Shown here: positions 34,193-44,970 of the stretch, one piece after another
Layout of the letters: each line of letters opens with the position of its first letter
Numbering within the stretch: position 1 is the first letter of the stretch
Source: Acanthochlamys bracteata
Taxonomy: Eukaryota > Streptophyta > Magnoliopsida > Pandanales > Velloziaceae
Assembly: GCA_019914995.1 (NCBI GenBank)
Contig: CM034130.1
Coordinates: 6,324,001-6,388,000, forward strand
Length of the DNA stretch: 64,000 nt
Direction: 5' to 3'
The notes under the pieces: generated by a model
What the model was told of the DNA's origin: nothing
What the model saw: only the letters and a program-made list of their open reading frames with translations
Database searches by the model: none
Position numbers and translations under genes: made by a program

Positions 34193-35515
34193 AATTTTTA
34201 ATTAATTAGTTTACAATATTTCAATGTTTTTTCTATATATAAATAAATTATATATTATTAAATTTATAAACTTATATTATCTTTTTAGATAAAAACTAAC
34301 TCATTCACTAAAAAGGTTTAGAATAATATTTTTAAAAAACTTTTTATTTAATACATTTTCAAACGTTCTATATAATCTTATCTTTTATCTTTTAAGAGTG
34401 TGTTCGGCAAAACGTTCATCATAAATTGCTTATTAATTTTTTTTGTGTTTTCTATAATTTTGTATAATATTTTATAGAATTTATTTAAAAATATCTAGAA
34501 TATAAAAATATTTATATAGTAAAATTTTATTATTAGTTATTTTTAATAGTTTTTTAAGTTAAATAAAATAAAGCTCATCTACGAAAATGATAAAAATGTG
34601 TTTCTTTTTTAAAAAATATTTTTCATAAACATTATTAATAACTCATCGAACGAACCAAAGTTTTGCAGCCATAAAGAAATTTTGGTTTCAAACAAAGTGC
34701 AGCTTTCAGTTACTTCGTTCCTTTCTATAGTAGTTATACTTTTACTCCAATTCCGAAACAAACATTGAATAAGAATACCAAAGTGTTTTTAATGTTATTA
34801 TTATAATATCAAAGCATTCTGGCTCCACAGAATCCACGTAATCGTCCTTATCTAATTATATAAAATTTTCTCTTTTGTTTATTTAGAAACTATTTTAGTG
34901 GTATAAGTTAGTTATTATTGTTTTATAAAAGAAAATTATAAACACATATTTCTTATTAAGGGCGTGTATTAGCTCTCCTGGACTTATTTCTGACAAAAAA
35001 AAAAAGAAAAACAAATCACTTAGACACTTTTAAATACAATTAATTCAAAACTTAACTTATTTTTCAAAACTTGCTTGTCAAAACTCACCTCATAAAAATT
35101 CACTTTCATTTTTCTGCAACTAAACGAGCTCTGAACATAAAAATCAATTAATTAATATAGTCTCGACATCATGCCTTATTCTTTTTGAATCAAGTCTTCC
35201 GCTCAAAATGTCGGAACTTGCCCAACTAGGCTTGGTCCAGCAAACCGGCTTACGAGATTAATATCACAGTGAACTCGATGGCGGAAGCTCACTGATTGCT
35301 AAGATGAAAGAGATTACTTGTGGTTAAGGAAGCTTAGCCTGCTCATGACCAAAAGGAGAAGCTCAACACAGCTAAGGAAGGTGACTAATTAAAGATCGAA
35401 GGAGAACCTGCAGTTGCAGCAAGATCCTAGGGCAAGATCGACGACTATGTACGTAAGGACGGCTGGAGAGATGAGAGTGTCGATGAGAGTTTCGTTCGGG
35501 TCATATTTGACAAAA
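34193..35515. other. AT-rich intergenic sequence
   Basis: No gene recognised. A block at about 34,395-34,660, opening GTGTGTTCGGCAAAACG and closing near ATCGAACGAACC, has weakly inverted ends and a very AT-rich core, resembling the MITE-like elements elsewhere in the window. Confidence 0.4.
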
Positions 35516-35606
35516 CTAAACTAATATTGATCCGAAAAGCTTTACGAATTGATGATTCTTGGATTCACTCGGTGGGTCAACAGGTCGACCCGTCTGGTCG
35601 ACACCA

Positions 35607-35933
35607 TCAAAAGCATTTCCGGCCGCTTGAAGAGTGGCGCTCACCATGAGAATCGTAAGCAGACGGTGAAACACTGCTATAAGGAGCGATAGAAGCAAGT
35701 GGCTTAGGTGTAGCACTAGCAGGAGGAGAAAAAAAATACGGATTGCCACTGTCGCCCAATACAAGCTCCTTTTTTATCGTCTCCCTCTTCACTGATACGA
35801 AAACTTCATATCTCTTGTAAGCTACATGTGCAGTTGCATCTTTCACCGCTGTTGTTGTAGTTGGACCTAGGCTAGCCATAACCATTTGTCTTCCTGAAAT
35901 CCCTTCTGTCCTCACTCCAGTCATGGTTGCCAT
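35607..35933 (-). CDS. Hypothetical 108-residue protein, possibly a gene fragment
   Basis: Open frame starting ATGGCAACC at 35,933. It encodes a small basic protein with an N-terminal Gly/Ser/Thr-rich part (MATMTGVRTEGISGRQMVMA), a run of four Thr, a charged middle (KRYEVFVSVKRETIKKEL) and a Ser/Pro/Ala-rich C-terminus. No family recognised, no membrane segment or signal peptide. The 5' flank is pyrimidine- and CAA-rich, like a plant leader. A second frame (35,764-35,516) overlaps it and is judged a shadow. It may be a real small gene, one exon of a broken gene, or chance; there is no neighbouring gene to supply context. Confidence 0.3.
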   Translation of the reverse strand: MATMTGVRTEGISGRQMVMASLGPTTTTAVKDATAHVAYKRYEVFVSVKRETIKKELVLGDSGNPYFFSPPASATPKPLASIAPYSSVSPSAYDSHGERHSSSGRKCF

Positions 35934-36680
35934 CTTCGTTTCGTATTGAGTTCACTATTTTTCCAACAACCACCACTAAAATCAACCAACCAAATCCAAC
36001 AAAAGAAACTCTTTTTTCTTCCCTTAGTTTCTTGAGCTACTAACATCAAAAGAGTGAGTCAAGAATCAGTATCATCTTCTCCCATGTGAGAAAATTTGAA
36101 GCCTATTATCAACTAGGATATCTACATGGCGACAGTGAACGACTATGAATGGCCGAAAAATAACAGTGGAGATCTTATAGGAAAACACAATCTTTTTTAA
36201 TTCACATCCGGGTCGATCTGACCAGATGGATCGATGGTTTTATTCAACCCGTCGATTCTACCCGCGCCAACGTGGTCAAGAGGCGACTAGATTAATTTAG
36301 AGATCCGGACCAATTTGTGTTCTAGGTCGACAATATTTGAGTAGGATCGTCCTGATCTGCCAGTTATGGTTCAACCGTGGCGAGCAGATCACGAAGTTGC
36401 ATAGATGACAAGAGCAGCATGGGGTGGAGCTGAGCGCAATGGCAACGATGTAGGCGCATGAGTGACATCAGACAATGTCAGCACGTGTTCGCGTCATCGC
36501 AAGGTGATAGGCCGTGTAGTGATGGGCTTACTAGGGCCAATCTTGATTAGCCTACTAATTGGACAGGCTTAAGCAAATTAGAGTTGTAGTGAAATTATGG
36601 CGTAGTGTTGTAAGGACAGTCCCACGAAACTAGGTGCAGTAACCGAGGCAGAGAGCTACAGTAGCTGTGAATGATTGCTC

Positions 36681-36716
<36 letters not shown>

Positions 36717-36721
36717 GTATA
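35934..36721. other. Intergenic sequence with (TA)n microsatellite
   Basis: No gene recognised. A dinucleotide (TA)n run of roughly 35 bases occupies about 36,678-36,713 and directly precedes the left arm of the large inverted repeat. The corresponding outer position of the right arm also holds a short TATATATATA run (about 41,320-41,330), so the repeat may originally have extended this far. Confidence 0.5.
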
Positions 36722-37486
36722 TTAAATCACAATCGTCAGATCAAAATTCGATAGCTGTGATTCACACGGGAGAGAAGTGTGGCAACGATCTAGCCGAAGA
36801 ACACGCTCGTTATTTCGTGTGCCCTTCAGCTAAATAAGAAAAAACTAATTTTTTTATTTTTTTTATCTTCTTTTCTTCCCGAGCTCTCCTTCTCATCGCC
36901 TGAACGATCGCCTCCTGATCAATCTCGGAGCCATTTGACGATATCCGGCAACCATTTTTCATAATTTTTTTTTTCCTTTCTTTCATTCCTCCGCCAATTT
37001 CACTTTCCTTCAACCATTTGCCACTCCTACCTCTCTCTCCACCGCTGCAAAATATCCTCGTTGTTGGCCTACGATCGTCATTCGGAGCCCAAAAATTATA
37101 TTATTCTCTTCTCATCTTCTTCTAATCGTTCTGGATTGATAGATTTTATCAATTCCGACGTCGCACGTGTTGTCGGCAATGACGAGATCCGGTAAACTAG
37201 AAAATTTAATTTTCTAATAAATTTCGTCAATTTCGTTCTAAGTTGATCATTTTCATTAACATTTTACTAGTACTCATTCTTTTCTAATTTTTCTTGATTT
37301 TTTCTTAGCTCGGGCGTACAATGACGTGGAGAAAAAGGATTTGAAGTGAAGGTTTTTCAATTGCACATAATTTCATTCCAAGTGCAGCTATTTTGATTTA
37401 AATTTTTATTTAATATTTTGCGTGATTTCAATTCCAGCATAAATATTTTTTATGTTTTATCCTCCCTTTGTTTTGTGTAGATGAAT
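36722..37486 (+). repeat. Left arm of a ~4.6-kb large inverted repeat
   Basis: About 765 bp whose reverse complement recurs at 40,496-41,281. Matching landmarks, in order: AATCGTCAGATCAAAATTCG, CTCGTTATTTCGT, TCATTCTGGATTGAT-like sequence (here TCGTTCTGGATTGATAGA), GTCGCACGTGTT, TACTAGTACTCATTC, TTCTTAGCTCGGGCG, TTTATCCTCCCTTTG and TAGATGAATG. Identity by eye is roughly 80-85% with indels. Within the arm, GGTAAACTAG (about 37,191) and TTTTTTCTTAG (about 37,300) look like a splice donor and acceptor. This suggests the arm derives from a gene's leader, first exon and intron. Confidence 0.82.
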
Positions 37487-37819
37487 GGAGGATACTCGGA
37501 AGAAGACCTTGCTTCTTCTTGTTGTTGTTCTTCTTATTATTATTCTTTTTATGATTTAATGAATGCATATTGCTGAAGCTTCCTAACTTGCGAAGGGAAT
37601 GTAAATTTGTTATAAACGTAAATGTGAAGACGATGCATCAGTGAAGACGATGCTATGTAAATTTGTTGCTTTAATTTGAAAATTGTAGTGCATCAGTGAA
37701 TGTAATTATCAATGATGTAATGTAATGTTATGAAATAAAAGGTTCTATTTTTTTTGGAATTAGGCTTTCCATGCATCTGTGAATCAATTTCATCAATGAA
37801 TGTAATGTAACATAAATAA

Positions 37820-38365
37820 TTCCAAAAAAATAGTGAAAAAGAAAAAATGAAAAAAAAATAGTGTAAAAAGAAAGTGAAAAAAACAGTGAAAAAAAATGAA
37901 ATAAAAGAATAAAAAACTGTGGAAAAAGATGTGAAAAAAATAATTCCACAAAAAGTGGAAAAAAAAGTGAAAAAAGAACGTGAACAAAAATAGTGAAAAA
38001 AAGAAGTGAAATAAAAAAATAAAAAAAACAGTAAAAGGAGAAGTGAAAAAAATAATAATTCTGAAAATCAGTAAAGTAGAAAAAGCAAAAGAAAAAACAT
38101 TGACAAAAGAAGTGAAAGAACAAAGAAATAATAATAAAAAGAGAAGCGAAAAAATAATTTCAAAAAATAGTGAAAAATATAAGAAGTGGACAAAAACAGT
38201 GGAGAAAGAAGTGAAATAAAAGCATAAAAAAAGAAAAGGTAAAAAGAATAGTGAAATAGAAAAAGTGAAAAAAAGTGAAACAAAAAATGAAACAAAAAAA
38301 ATAAAATATAAACAGTAAAAAAGAAGTGAGAAAAAATAATTTTTTTAAAAAATGAAATAGAAAAA
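37820..38365. repeat. Purine-rich low-complexity tract
   Basis: About 545 bp in which the plus strand is almost entirely A and G with scattered T. It is built of irregular GTGAAAAAA, AAGTGAAATAAAA and AACAGTGAAAAA units, so it is a degenerate microsatellite of (A)nGTG type. The Phe-rich minus-strand ORFs across it (37,728-38,378) are translations of low-complexity sequence and not genes. It lies in the loop of the inverted repeat. Confidence 0.8.
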
Positions 38366-38374
38366 GCTCAGTTA

Positions 38375-38690
38375 ACATAGCTCACTCGAATATGACATTC
38401 ATTCTTAAATATTCAATTACACAGCTTACACTTGCATTTATTGAAGTATAGCACAACCTTGCGCATTACATTCATAAGTATATAGCTCACAATAAGAATT
38501 CTTAGTTGTACAGCTCACATTTGCATTTATTGAAACATAGCTCTATTTGGACATTACATTTACAGTTACATAGCTCTCAATAAATATTTGTAGTTGCACA
38601 ACTCATATTTGTATTCATTTAAACATAGCTTGACTTGAGTATTACATTTACAATTACATAACTCATAATGAATATTTACCTAACAAAATA
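38375..38690. repeat. ~88-bp tandem repeat, about 3.5 copies
   Basis: The unit core ACAGCT(T/C)ACA(C/T)TTGCATTTATTGAA is followed by TATAGC or CATAGCT, then a CATTACATT block and TACATAGCTCA. Core copies start at 38,421, 38,510 and 38,598 (spacing 89 and 88), with a partial copy before and after. Divergence rises to the right. Non-coding. Confidence 0.7.
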
Positions 38691-39244
38691 TTCACTGAAG
38701 CATTCAAATATTCTTCTCTATTCAAACACTAACTCAATCAAAACATTGAGCATTCACTATTCATTTACCTGGATAGCATTTACATTCCATTCAAATGTAT
38801 CAGTGAACTTTCGTACAGAATTCAAACATTGTCATACAAAATTCTAAACACATGAAGATAACATGTACATTCCATTCTATTAAAATGTAACTTTACATTC
38901 CATTCACTGCACCATTCAATGAACATCAACTTTTATAGATCATACATAATTTTCACTGGACAGTTTCAATCATTAACATCATACAAAATATTCAATATTT
39001 TCCCAACAATACACAACTCATACAACATTATATTAACTGATGCATATGATCGATGAAGGAGCTCGATATCAATCAACTCACTGATCAGTAAGCTTCAATA
39101 ATATTTACTCATATAATTTTTTTTAAAAAAGCAACAAGAAGAAGCATGTAGAATGTTTAAAAAGCATAAAATATCAGCATTTTTCAGTAGGCTCTTTCTC
39201 TATGTATCCATCCTCACTAGTCTTTCCGCAAGTATTCCCTATTC

Positions 39245-39899
39245 TGTTGGAGAAATACAATACCGAAAAAGTTAACCAATATAAGACACATAAAGGGTCC
39301 GATCTATATATTAGAAAATCCAATCCAACCTAAAAGCTTAAGCCAATGGGTTATGAAACTCTCTAGTATATTAACCCTCTTTTATTTTATCTTTATTCAA
39401 TGTGGGACTAACCTACTCATTCTTAATCCAATAATCTCCCTCTCAAGAGTGAGTCACCTATATTTTTTCCTCATCCAACCATCCTATCACGCACCAAGTA
39501 CGTCGATCGCTCAGAACCCCAACCACTTAACTTCGAGCACCGTTACCGCACATCAAGAGCCATCCATCAGAGCCCAACTTGCTCCGAATCCTCGTTCACA
39601 TCTTGCAGAAGCCCTATGTGAGTCACACTGCTTTTAACCTCTTCACCCACTGTCAGCGAGAGCTACTACATGCATCAGACTTCTTGCCAAATCATCGGTT
39701 CTAATATCACTATTGGGAAATACAATACCGGAGAAGTTAACCAAAATAAGATACCTGAAGGGTCCGGTCCATACATTAGAAAGCCCAATCCAACCTAAAA
39801 GTTTAAGCCAATAGGCTATGAAACTCTCTAGTATATTAACCCTCTTCTTATCTTATCTTTATTCAATGTGGGATTAATTTACTCACTCTTAATTCAACA
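39245..39899 (-). mobile_element. TRIM (terminal-repeat retrotransposon in miniature)
   Basis: Two 189-bp direct repeats (39,245-39,433 and 39,711-39,899) share GGGAAATACAATACCG-like starts (TGTTGGAGAAATACAATACC on the left, TATTGGGAAATACAATACC on the right), a central AAACTCTCTAGTATATTAAC and an end near TTCAATGTGGGA. Between them are 277 bp with no coding capacity. On the minus strand a purine tract (GAGAGGGAGAT) adjoins the left repeat. A degenerate initiator-Met tRNA site (GATATTAGAACC, normally TGGTATCAGAGC) adjoins the right repeat. Size and layout match TRIMs, which are mobilised by other elements. No target duplication found. Confidence 0.75.
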
Positions 39900-39909
39900 A
39901 TCTCTCTCT

Positions 39910-40495
39910 TGTTACGAACGGGGTAACTCAGGACAAATCTCAAAATAGAGCTGCTCCTGGAAAGTGCAGCGAAAATATCGAGGATCTTGCGATAAAAATA
40001 TACCAATTAAAAAATACAATAAAATACGACAATTACGTAAAAAAACTCTCACCAATTTGAGAAAAAAACCCACGGACGGTACAAAGAAAACGATACTATC
40101 AGTAATTGACTTACATTCTTCACTCCTCTCGGGAGAACAACCAATCTCTCTTGCCGGAAGCAAAACACACTCAATTACAATAGTATAAGAAAATCTCATA
40201 AGAACATATACTACACAATGCCCCACACGCGCATCGTTGTTGTCTGCAGCACCACTACACCAGTACATCTCCACAACACACATCGCAATTCTTGCACGTT
40301 GTCTTGCACTGTTGTTACTCCTTTCCGATTGCTCTCTTTCCTTTCGGCTGTCACCCTCACCTTGCGGTTACCACCTCAAAAGAACAACACACTCAACCCT
40401 AATTAGCCATAACCTAATAAATAGGTAGAACTAATTAAAAGATAAATAGGCTCAATAACATATAAAGTCCAATGCAAATTGTTTTTATTCTAACA
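39910..40495 (-). mobile_element. Probable solo LTR nested in the inverted-repeat loop
   Basis: 586 bp with TG...CA ends, starting TGTTACGAACGG and ending TTATTCTAACA; on the minus strand it begins TGTTAGAATAAAAAC. A TATA-like TTTATATG lies on the minus strand near 40,458-40,465. No PBS, coding region or second copy is present. Its right end directly abuts the inner edge of the right inverted-repeat arm. No matching target duplication was found, so an internal deletion or recombination with its neighbour is possible. Confidence 0.5.
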
Positions 40496-41281
40496 CATTC
40501 ATCTATACAAAACAAAGGGAGGATAAAACAAAAAAAATATTTATGTTAGAATTGAAATCACGCAGAATGGTAAATTGATATTTATACGTGTAATTGAAAA
40601 ATCTTCACTTGAAATACCTTTTATCCGCGTTACTGTTCGCCCGAGCTAAGAAAAAAAAAAAAAGAAAAATTAGAAAAGAATGCGTACTAGTAGAATGTTG
40701 ATGAAATTGATCAACTGAGAATGAAATTGATTAGAAAGAATTTTCTAGCTTACCGAATCCCGCTATCTCTGATAACACGTGCGACACCAAAATTGATAAA
40801 ATTTATCAATCCAGAATGATTAGAAGAAGGTGAGGAAGAGGACAATGCAATCTTTGGGCTCTGAACGACGATCAACGGCTTGCAAAGAGGATGTTTCGCC
40901 CCGATGGAGAGAGAGCTAGGGGTGACGACCGGCCCCGATGGAGAGAGAGCTAGGGGTAACGACCGGTTGAAGGAAAAGATAAAATTGGCCGAGGAATGAA
41001 AGAAAGGAGAAAAAATTATGAAAAATGATTGCCGAATATCGTCAAACCGCGTTAAGATCGATAGCGAGATGATCGCTCGGCGATGAGAAGGCGAGCTTGG
41101 GAACGGAGGAGGAAGAAGGAAGAAAATAAAATTAAAAAAAAATTATATAAAAGAAGTTTTAACTTGTCTGACTGAAGAGAATACGAAATAACGAACGTAC
41201 TTTTCGGCCAGATAGCTGCTGCACTTTTCCCCAACGTGGATCACAGTCACCGAATCTTGATCAGACGATTATGATTCAATG
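40496..41281 (-). repeat. Right arm of the ~4.6-kb large inverted repeat
   Basis: Reverse-complement partner of 36,722-37,486, in the opposite orientation and of similar length (786 bp). It carries a local duplication of about 30 bp containing CCCCGATGGAGAGAGAGCTA (twice near 40,900-40,960) that the left arm lacks. The arms enclose a 3.0-kb loop. The structure could be an old long-TIR (Mutator-like) element, a foldback element, or an inverted duplication of a gene's 5' part. No transposase or 9-bp target duplication was found to decide. Confidence 0.82.
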
Positions 41282-42223
41282 TGCACGAACAGTGCATAAT
41301 ACGTACATAACCGACCCAATATATATATAACGGACAGAGAACATATATAGTAGCGATATAAGTGGCAGCCGAGTGTTGTACGGTGGACATTATACAATAT
41401 GTATAAATTTTGCGAGAATTTTTTTCTACTACTTTTACTTGAGTGCATTTTTCTCGGCAGTAGAACATTTATTGTTACACGAGGAGAGTGAATAATATAA
41501 CTCAATATTAGTAATAGATTTTTTTCTATACCACTCATAGATTTCTTTTCTGATTGGTGAAAATCTTTTTATGTATTATCATTTTTATTCTGTTTCTTAG
41601 TTGTCATATATTTATCTCAAGATATTTGATATTTTTGCTAGGCTTCTTAAAAGTCAATTTGTTTTGATATTAATTCTAAATTATCTCGTTCGTAATATGG
41701 ACTCTTTTTTTAAAAATTTCATAAAATAATAAAAAAAACCTTTATAAAATCATTACTTACTCTGATTTATTAATTAGGTTAGAAAGGAATATTTGGTGAA
41801 ATACTTTTCAAAAAAAGATTTTCTATAATGAAACATATTTCTTTATTTTTAAAAGTGGAGCTCTAATTTTTTGAACTCTAAAGAATAATAAACTAATTAA
41901 TAATAAGATTTTACGATGTAAAAAATTTTGGTACGTTTAATTTTTTTAAATAAATTATATAGAATATTTTAAAAAATTTATTAAAAAATAATAAAATAGA
42001 CTAAAACAGCAAAGCAAAATATGCCTTTAGAGTTTATTTGGAAATACTTACTTTTCATTCCTAAAGTGATTCGAAAAACTGATATGCCAATTTTAAAATA
42101 ATAAATATATTTTTATAATTGAAATGATAAATCTTCTCCAAAATTCTGCATTAAAAATATAAAAATCTTAAAAAAAGTAAATAAAAAAAGTTGATACTAA
42201 TAGAGTCCTTACATAAAAATTTT
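41282..42223. other. Intergenic sequence, nothing recognised
   Basis: AT-rich, without gene or clear element. Short minus-strand ORFs near 41,250-41,540 show no family features. Confidence 0.4.
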
Positions 42224-43075
42224 TAGGGATGATAATATATGACTCGATCCAAAAACACAATCCGAAATTGATCCATTTAGTTAGGATTGAGGTTAAAATT
42301 CGTATAAAATATATCGATTAAGTTAGGGTTGAACGAATTTGATCCAGTTATTAAATAGATCGATCCGGGTTAATCCAAAATTGACTCACCAATTCAAATC
42401 GCCATCTCTTGTAGGATAAGTATTTGATTTTTTCTTTTCATATATTAAAATATTAGCAATACAAATAATCAACAATAATAATTTATAAATTATTAAATTA
42501 AATGATACTTATAATTAATCGTTATTTTTAGATTTCAGTAAAATAGTATAATATGAGAATTATAATATTATCGAAAGTTTTACTAAATATGTATTTCTGT
42601 AATGACGAATTTAAATTTGTATAAAGGTTTTTCTCAAAATTTTTTTATATAGCTATGTTTATCAAAAATTTATTGAATTATTAGTATATATTTATAATTA
42701 TAAAATTTAGTTGTCACAACATATTTTAAAAAATAAAATAAAAATAATATTTTTTTGATATTTTAATGATCGATAAAACTACTAATGAATACATATTTTA
42801 ACGGACATATACTATATCTCGTCATTAATAACATCATATATTTTCATTACAATTGATTTTATAATATCGCTAAAATTTAAATATATAAAACTAAAAATTA
42901 AAAATTTTAATTATTAAAATGAGTCGATCTAACCCGGTTATTTTATAAGTTGAATTAGAGTTAATAATTTTGACTAATATAAATTTAATGAGTTAAATTA
43001 GAGTTGAATAAATTTAACCATATTATTAAATAGGTCTATACTAAATTGACTCATTAACTTAAATTGTCACCTGAA
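42224..43075 (+). mobile_element. hAT-like non-coding repeat
   Basis: Begins TAGGGATGATAATATATGACTCG, closely matching the left end of the hAT element at 671. Subterminal segments with GATC(C/T)GGGTTAA and TAAATAGATCGATCC recur at about 42,350-42,410 and again at 42,920-43,070, bracketing an AT-rich middle. The right side ends near TTAAATTGTCACC. No coding sequence, and target duplication not determined. Probably a non-autonomous relative. Confidence 0.4.
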
Positions 43076-44229
43076 AAAATTTAAAAATTACTAGTAATTC
43101 TTTTACATGATATTGTAATTTTTTTCAATTAATTAGAAACTAATACCACATAACCGAAAGATGTTTCATTACAATTGCTCGTCTTCGTCATTTTACTGGA
43201 AAGTGTAACTTCTACTGCAAGTAATTGTTTACCAATAGTAATCGAATGTCTTCCAACGGCATCTTATGACGACAACTTTTAGCATCAAGTTTTTACAATT
43301 ACTTTTGATATGATAAATATTTATTTAACGAAGCCTTGGTCGAGACTTGGGAGCTAACAATTGGAACAATCTACGCTATCGGAGTTGGCTGGTCGCCCCA
43401 TGAGCTTGGTCAGAAACACAACCACTGCCAACATCATCAGAACATATTTTTCCAATTCTAAGTACACATCAACTTCTTTAGACTTTAAGAAATAAAAACT
43501 ATATTATTTAATCAGAATCATTCAGGATTTGTTCAAATTATATAAAAACTCAATTTTTTTTGTTTGAATTTCATTTCGAGCTTAATTTTTATACTTCAAT
43601 TTATTCCAAAAGTTTCGAATTCATATTAAATTTATTTTTTATTAAATTTTATTTAACCAAATTTAATTTTACAAAAATCTATTTTTTACAAATTAGACAT
43701 GCCCTTAAACCAAAAAATATATACATACTCATCATAGTTATAGCTTTTTATTTATTTTGAAACAAACAAGAAGTCCTTGTGAAGCCCAAGAATGAACAAA
43801 TAGATTTTCTAATAATCAAAATCAATCCCTCTCTAATCCTGAGGAAATGGTGATTATCCACAAATCACCTTCACTGTATATAAAACCCAAAAAAGAAAAA
43901 ACCATATAAATAAAACAAATGAAGTTGTTTTCTACAAAGTGATCTATCTACTTGCCTGACGGCTGCTAGTCCTGCTGGACGTGGTAGAAAAGGAAAATTG
44001 TCGGCCCCCATTTTAAGCCCCATTAATCGCCCAACAACTTCCAGCTTCCCCTTCGTTTCCAGGCAGCTTCTGCTTGTTAGACTTTTCAAGCTCGCCCGCC
44101 GGGAGCTTTCTCAACAACCAAACCAACCAAAAGCGAAAGAAGCTGCTTTTGGAAGTATCCAAATAAGCTGCTTTCAGAACTATGGTTTTGAGAACAGGAA
44201 GCAAAAAGGCTGGCTTTTGAGCTGGAAAG
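43076..44229. other. Intergenic region including 3' flank of the VQ gene
   Basis: No other gene recognised. Sequence immediately left of 44,230 should hold the 3' untranslated region of the VQ gene. Overlapping ORFs on both strands at 43,870-44,250 extend out of the VQ gene in wrong frames and show no independent features. Confidence 0.4.
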
Positions 44230-44970
44230 CTAGAGATCATGGAACTGGTTGAAGATATCCCAAGAACCGGGAGACGGCACGGTTGCTGGTGTTGGAAGAT
44301 AGAAACCGTGAGGGCTCGCCATGAATGCGTTCTCCAAGTAACTCCGGTTCCCATGGAAAGCCGGGCTAAGTTCGTGAAGAAAACTGAACGTGTTCGGGTC
44401 AACCGCCGGGGAGAAAAATCCCGGTGAAATAGGCGGTAAACTTCCAGGCATCGGCGATAAAATTCCAGGTGGTGGCTGAACAATAACAGAAGCTTCTTGC
44501 ATCTCAGCTTCGGTAACTTCAGATGCAATAGCAGTAGTATTACTACTGCGTTGCCGGTGCGGTGATTCGTTCATGTATCTTTCAACGGAAGCAAAATTGG
44601 CGGCTGGAGAAAGAGAGCCGGCAGGAGGAGGAGAAGGAAAGCCTAGATCTGTAACGGCGACGTCAGAAGGGGGAGGTTGACGGGGTGATCGGCCGGTTAG
44701 GCGTTGAACTAGAGCCATGAAATCCGATGGGTTTGTGTGAATAACCTTGGGAGAGACGGCGTAGATGATTACAGGTTGCCGTGGAGCTGTTGCTTGATGT
44801 GGCGGAGCTCCGGCAGTGGGGTAGTGGTGTTGCGGCTGTGGGGCTACCGGAGGTTTTCGGATCTTGTGAGATCCCTTGTTGACTTTGAGAGGAGTTGGGC
44901 GTGGGCCTTGCAGTTGGACTTCTCGGCGTGGTGATGGCCGCGGCGGAGGCGGCTGCTCTGATGAATTCAT
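44230..44970 (-). CDS. VQ motif-containing protein, MKS1-like
   Basis: A 246-residue intronless gene of the plant VQ family; MKS1 in Arabidopsis is a MAP kinase 4 substrate that couples to WRKY transcription factors in defence signalling. Landmarks in order: Pro-rich N-terminus; a basic LQGPRPTPLKVNKGSHKIRK block (residues 20-39) strongly like MKS1 and a likely kinase-docking and nuclear-targeting segment; the PVIIYAVSPKVIHT lead-in; then the VQ motif FMALVQRLTG at residues 84-93. The rest is Pro/Ser-rich with many Ser-Pro pairs (for example SPSP-, TGRSP and ILSPMPGSLPP), the usual MAP-kinase phosphorylation sites, and a C-terminus FLHELSPAFHG...DIFNQFHDL. Length is typical and there is no disruption. 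The assignment to MKS1-like rests on the N-terminal block and the VQ lead-in. Confidence 0.92.
   Translation of the reverse strand: MNSSEQPPPPRPSPRREVQLQGPRPTPLKVNKGSHKIRKPPVAPQPQHHYPTAGAPPHQATAPRQPVIIYAVSPKVIHTNPSDFMALVQRLTGRSPRQPPPSDVAVTDLGFPSPPPAGSLSPAANFASVERYMNESPHRQRSSNTTAIASEVTEAEMQEASVIVQPPPGILSPMPGSLPPISPGFFSPAVDPNTFSFLHELSPAFHGNRSYLENAFMASPHGFYLPTPATVPSPGSWDIFNQFHDL

Noticed and set aside
37728-38378. Phe-rich membrane-like ORFs on the minus strand
   Set aside because: They are translations of the purine-rich microsatellite. Hydrophobicity follows from poly-T codons, with no conserved order.
38375-38690. CRISPR-like array of repeats and spacers
   Set aside because: The whole 88-bp unit is repeated, with no unique spacers, and the surroundings are plant nuclear DNA.
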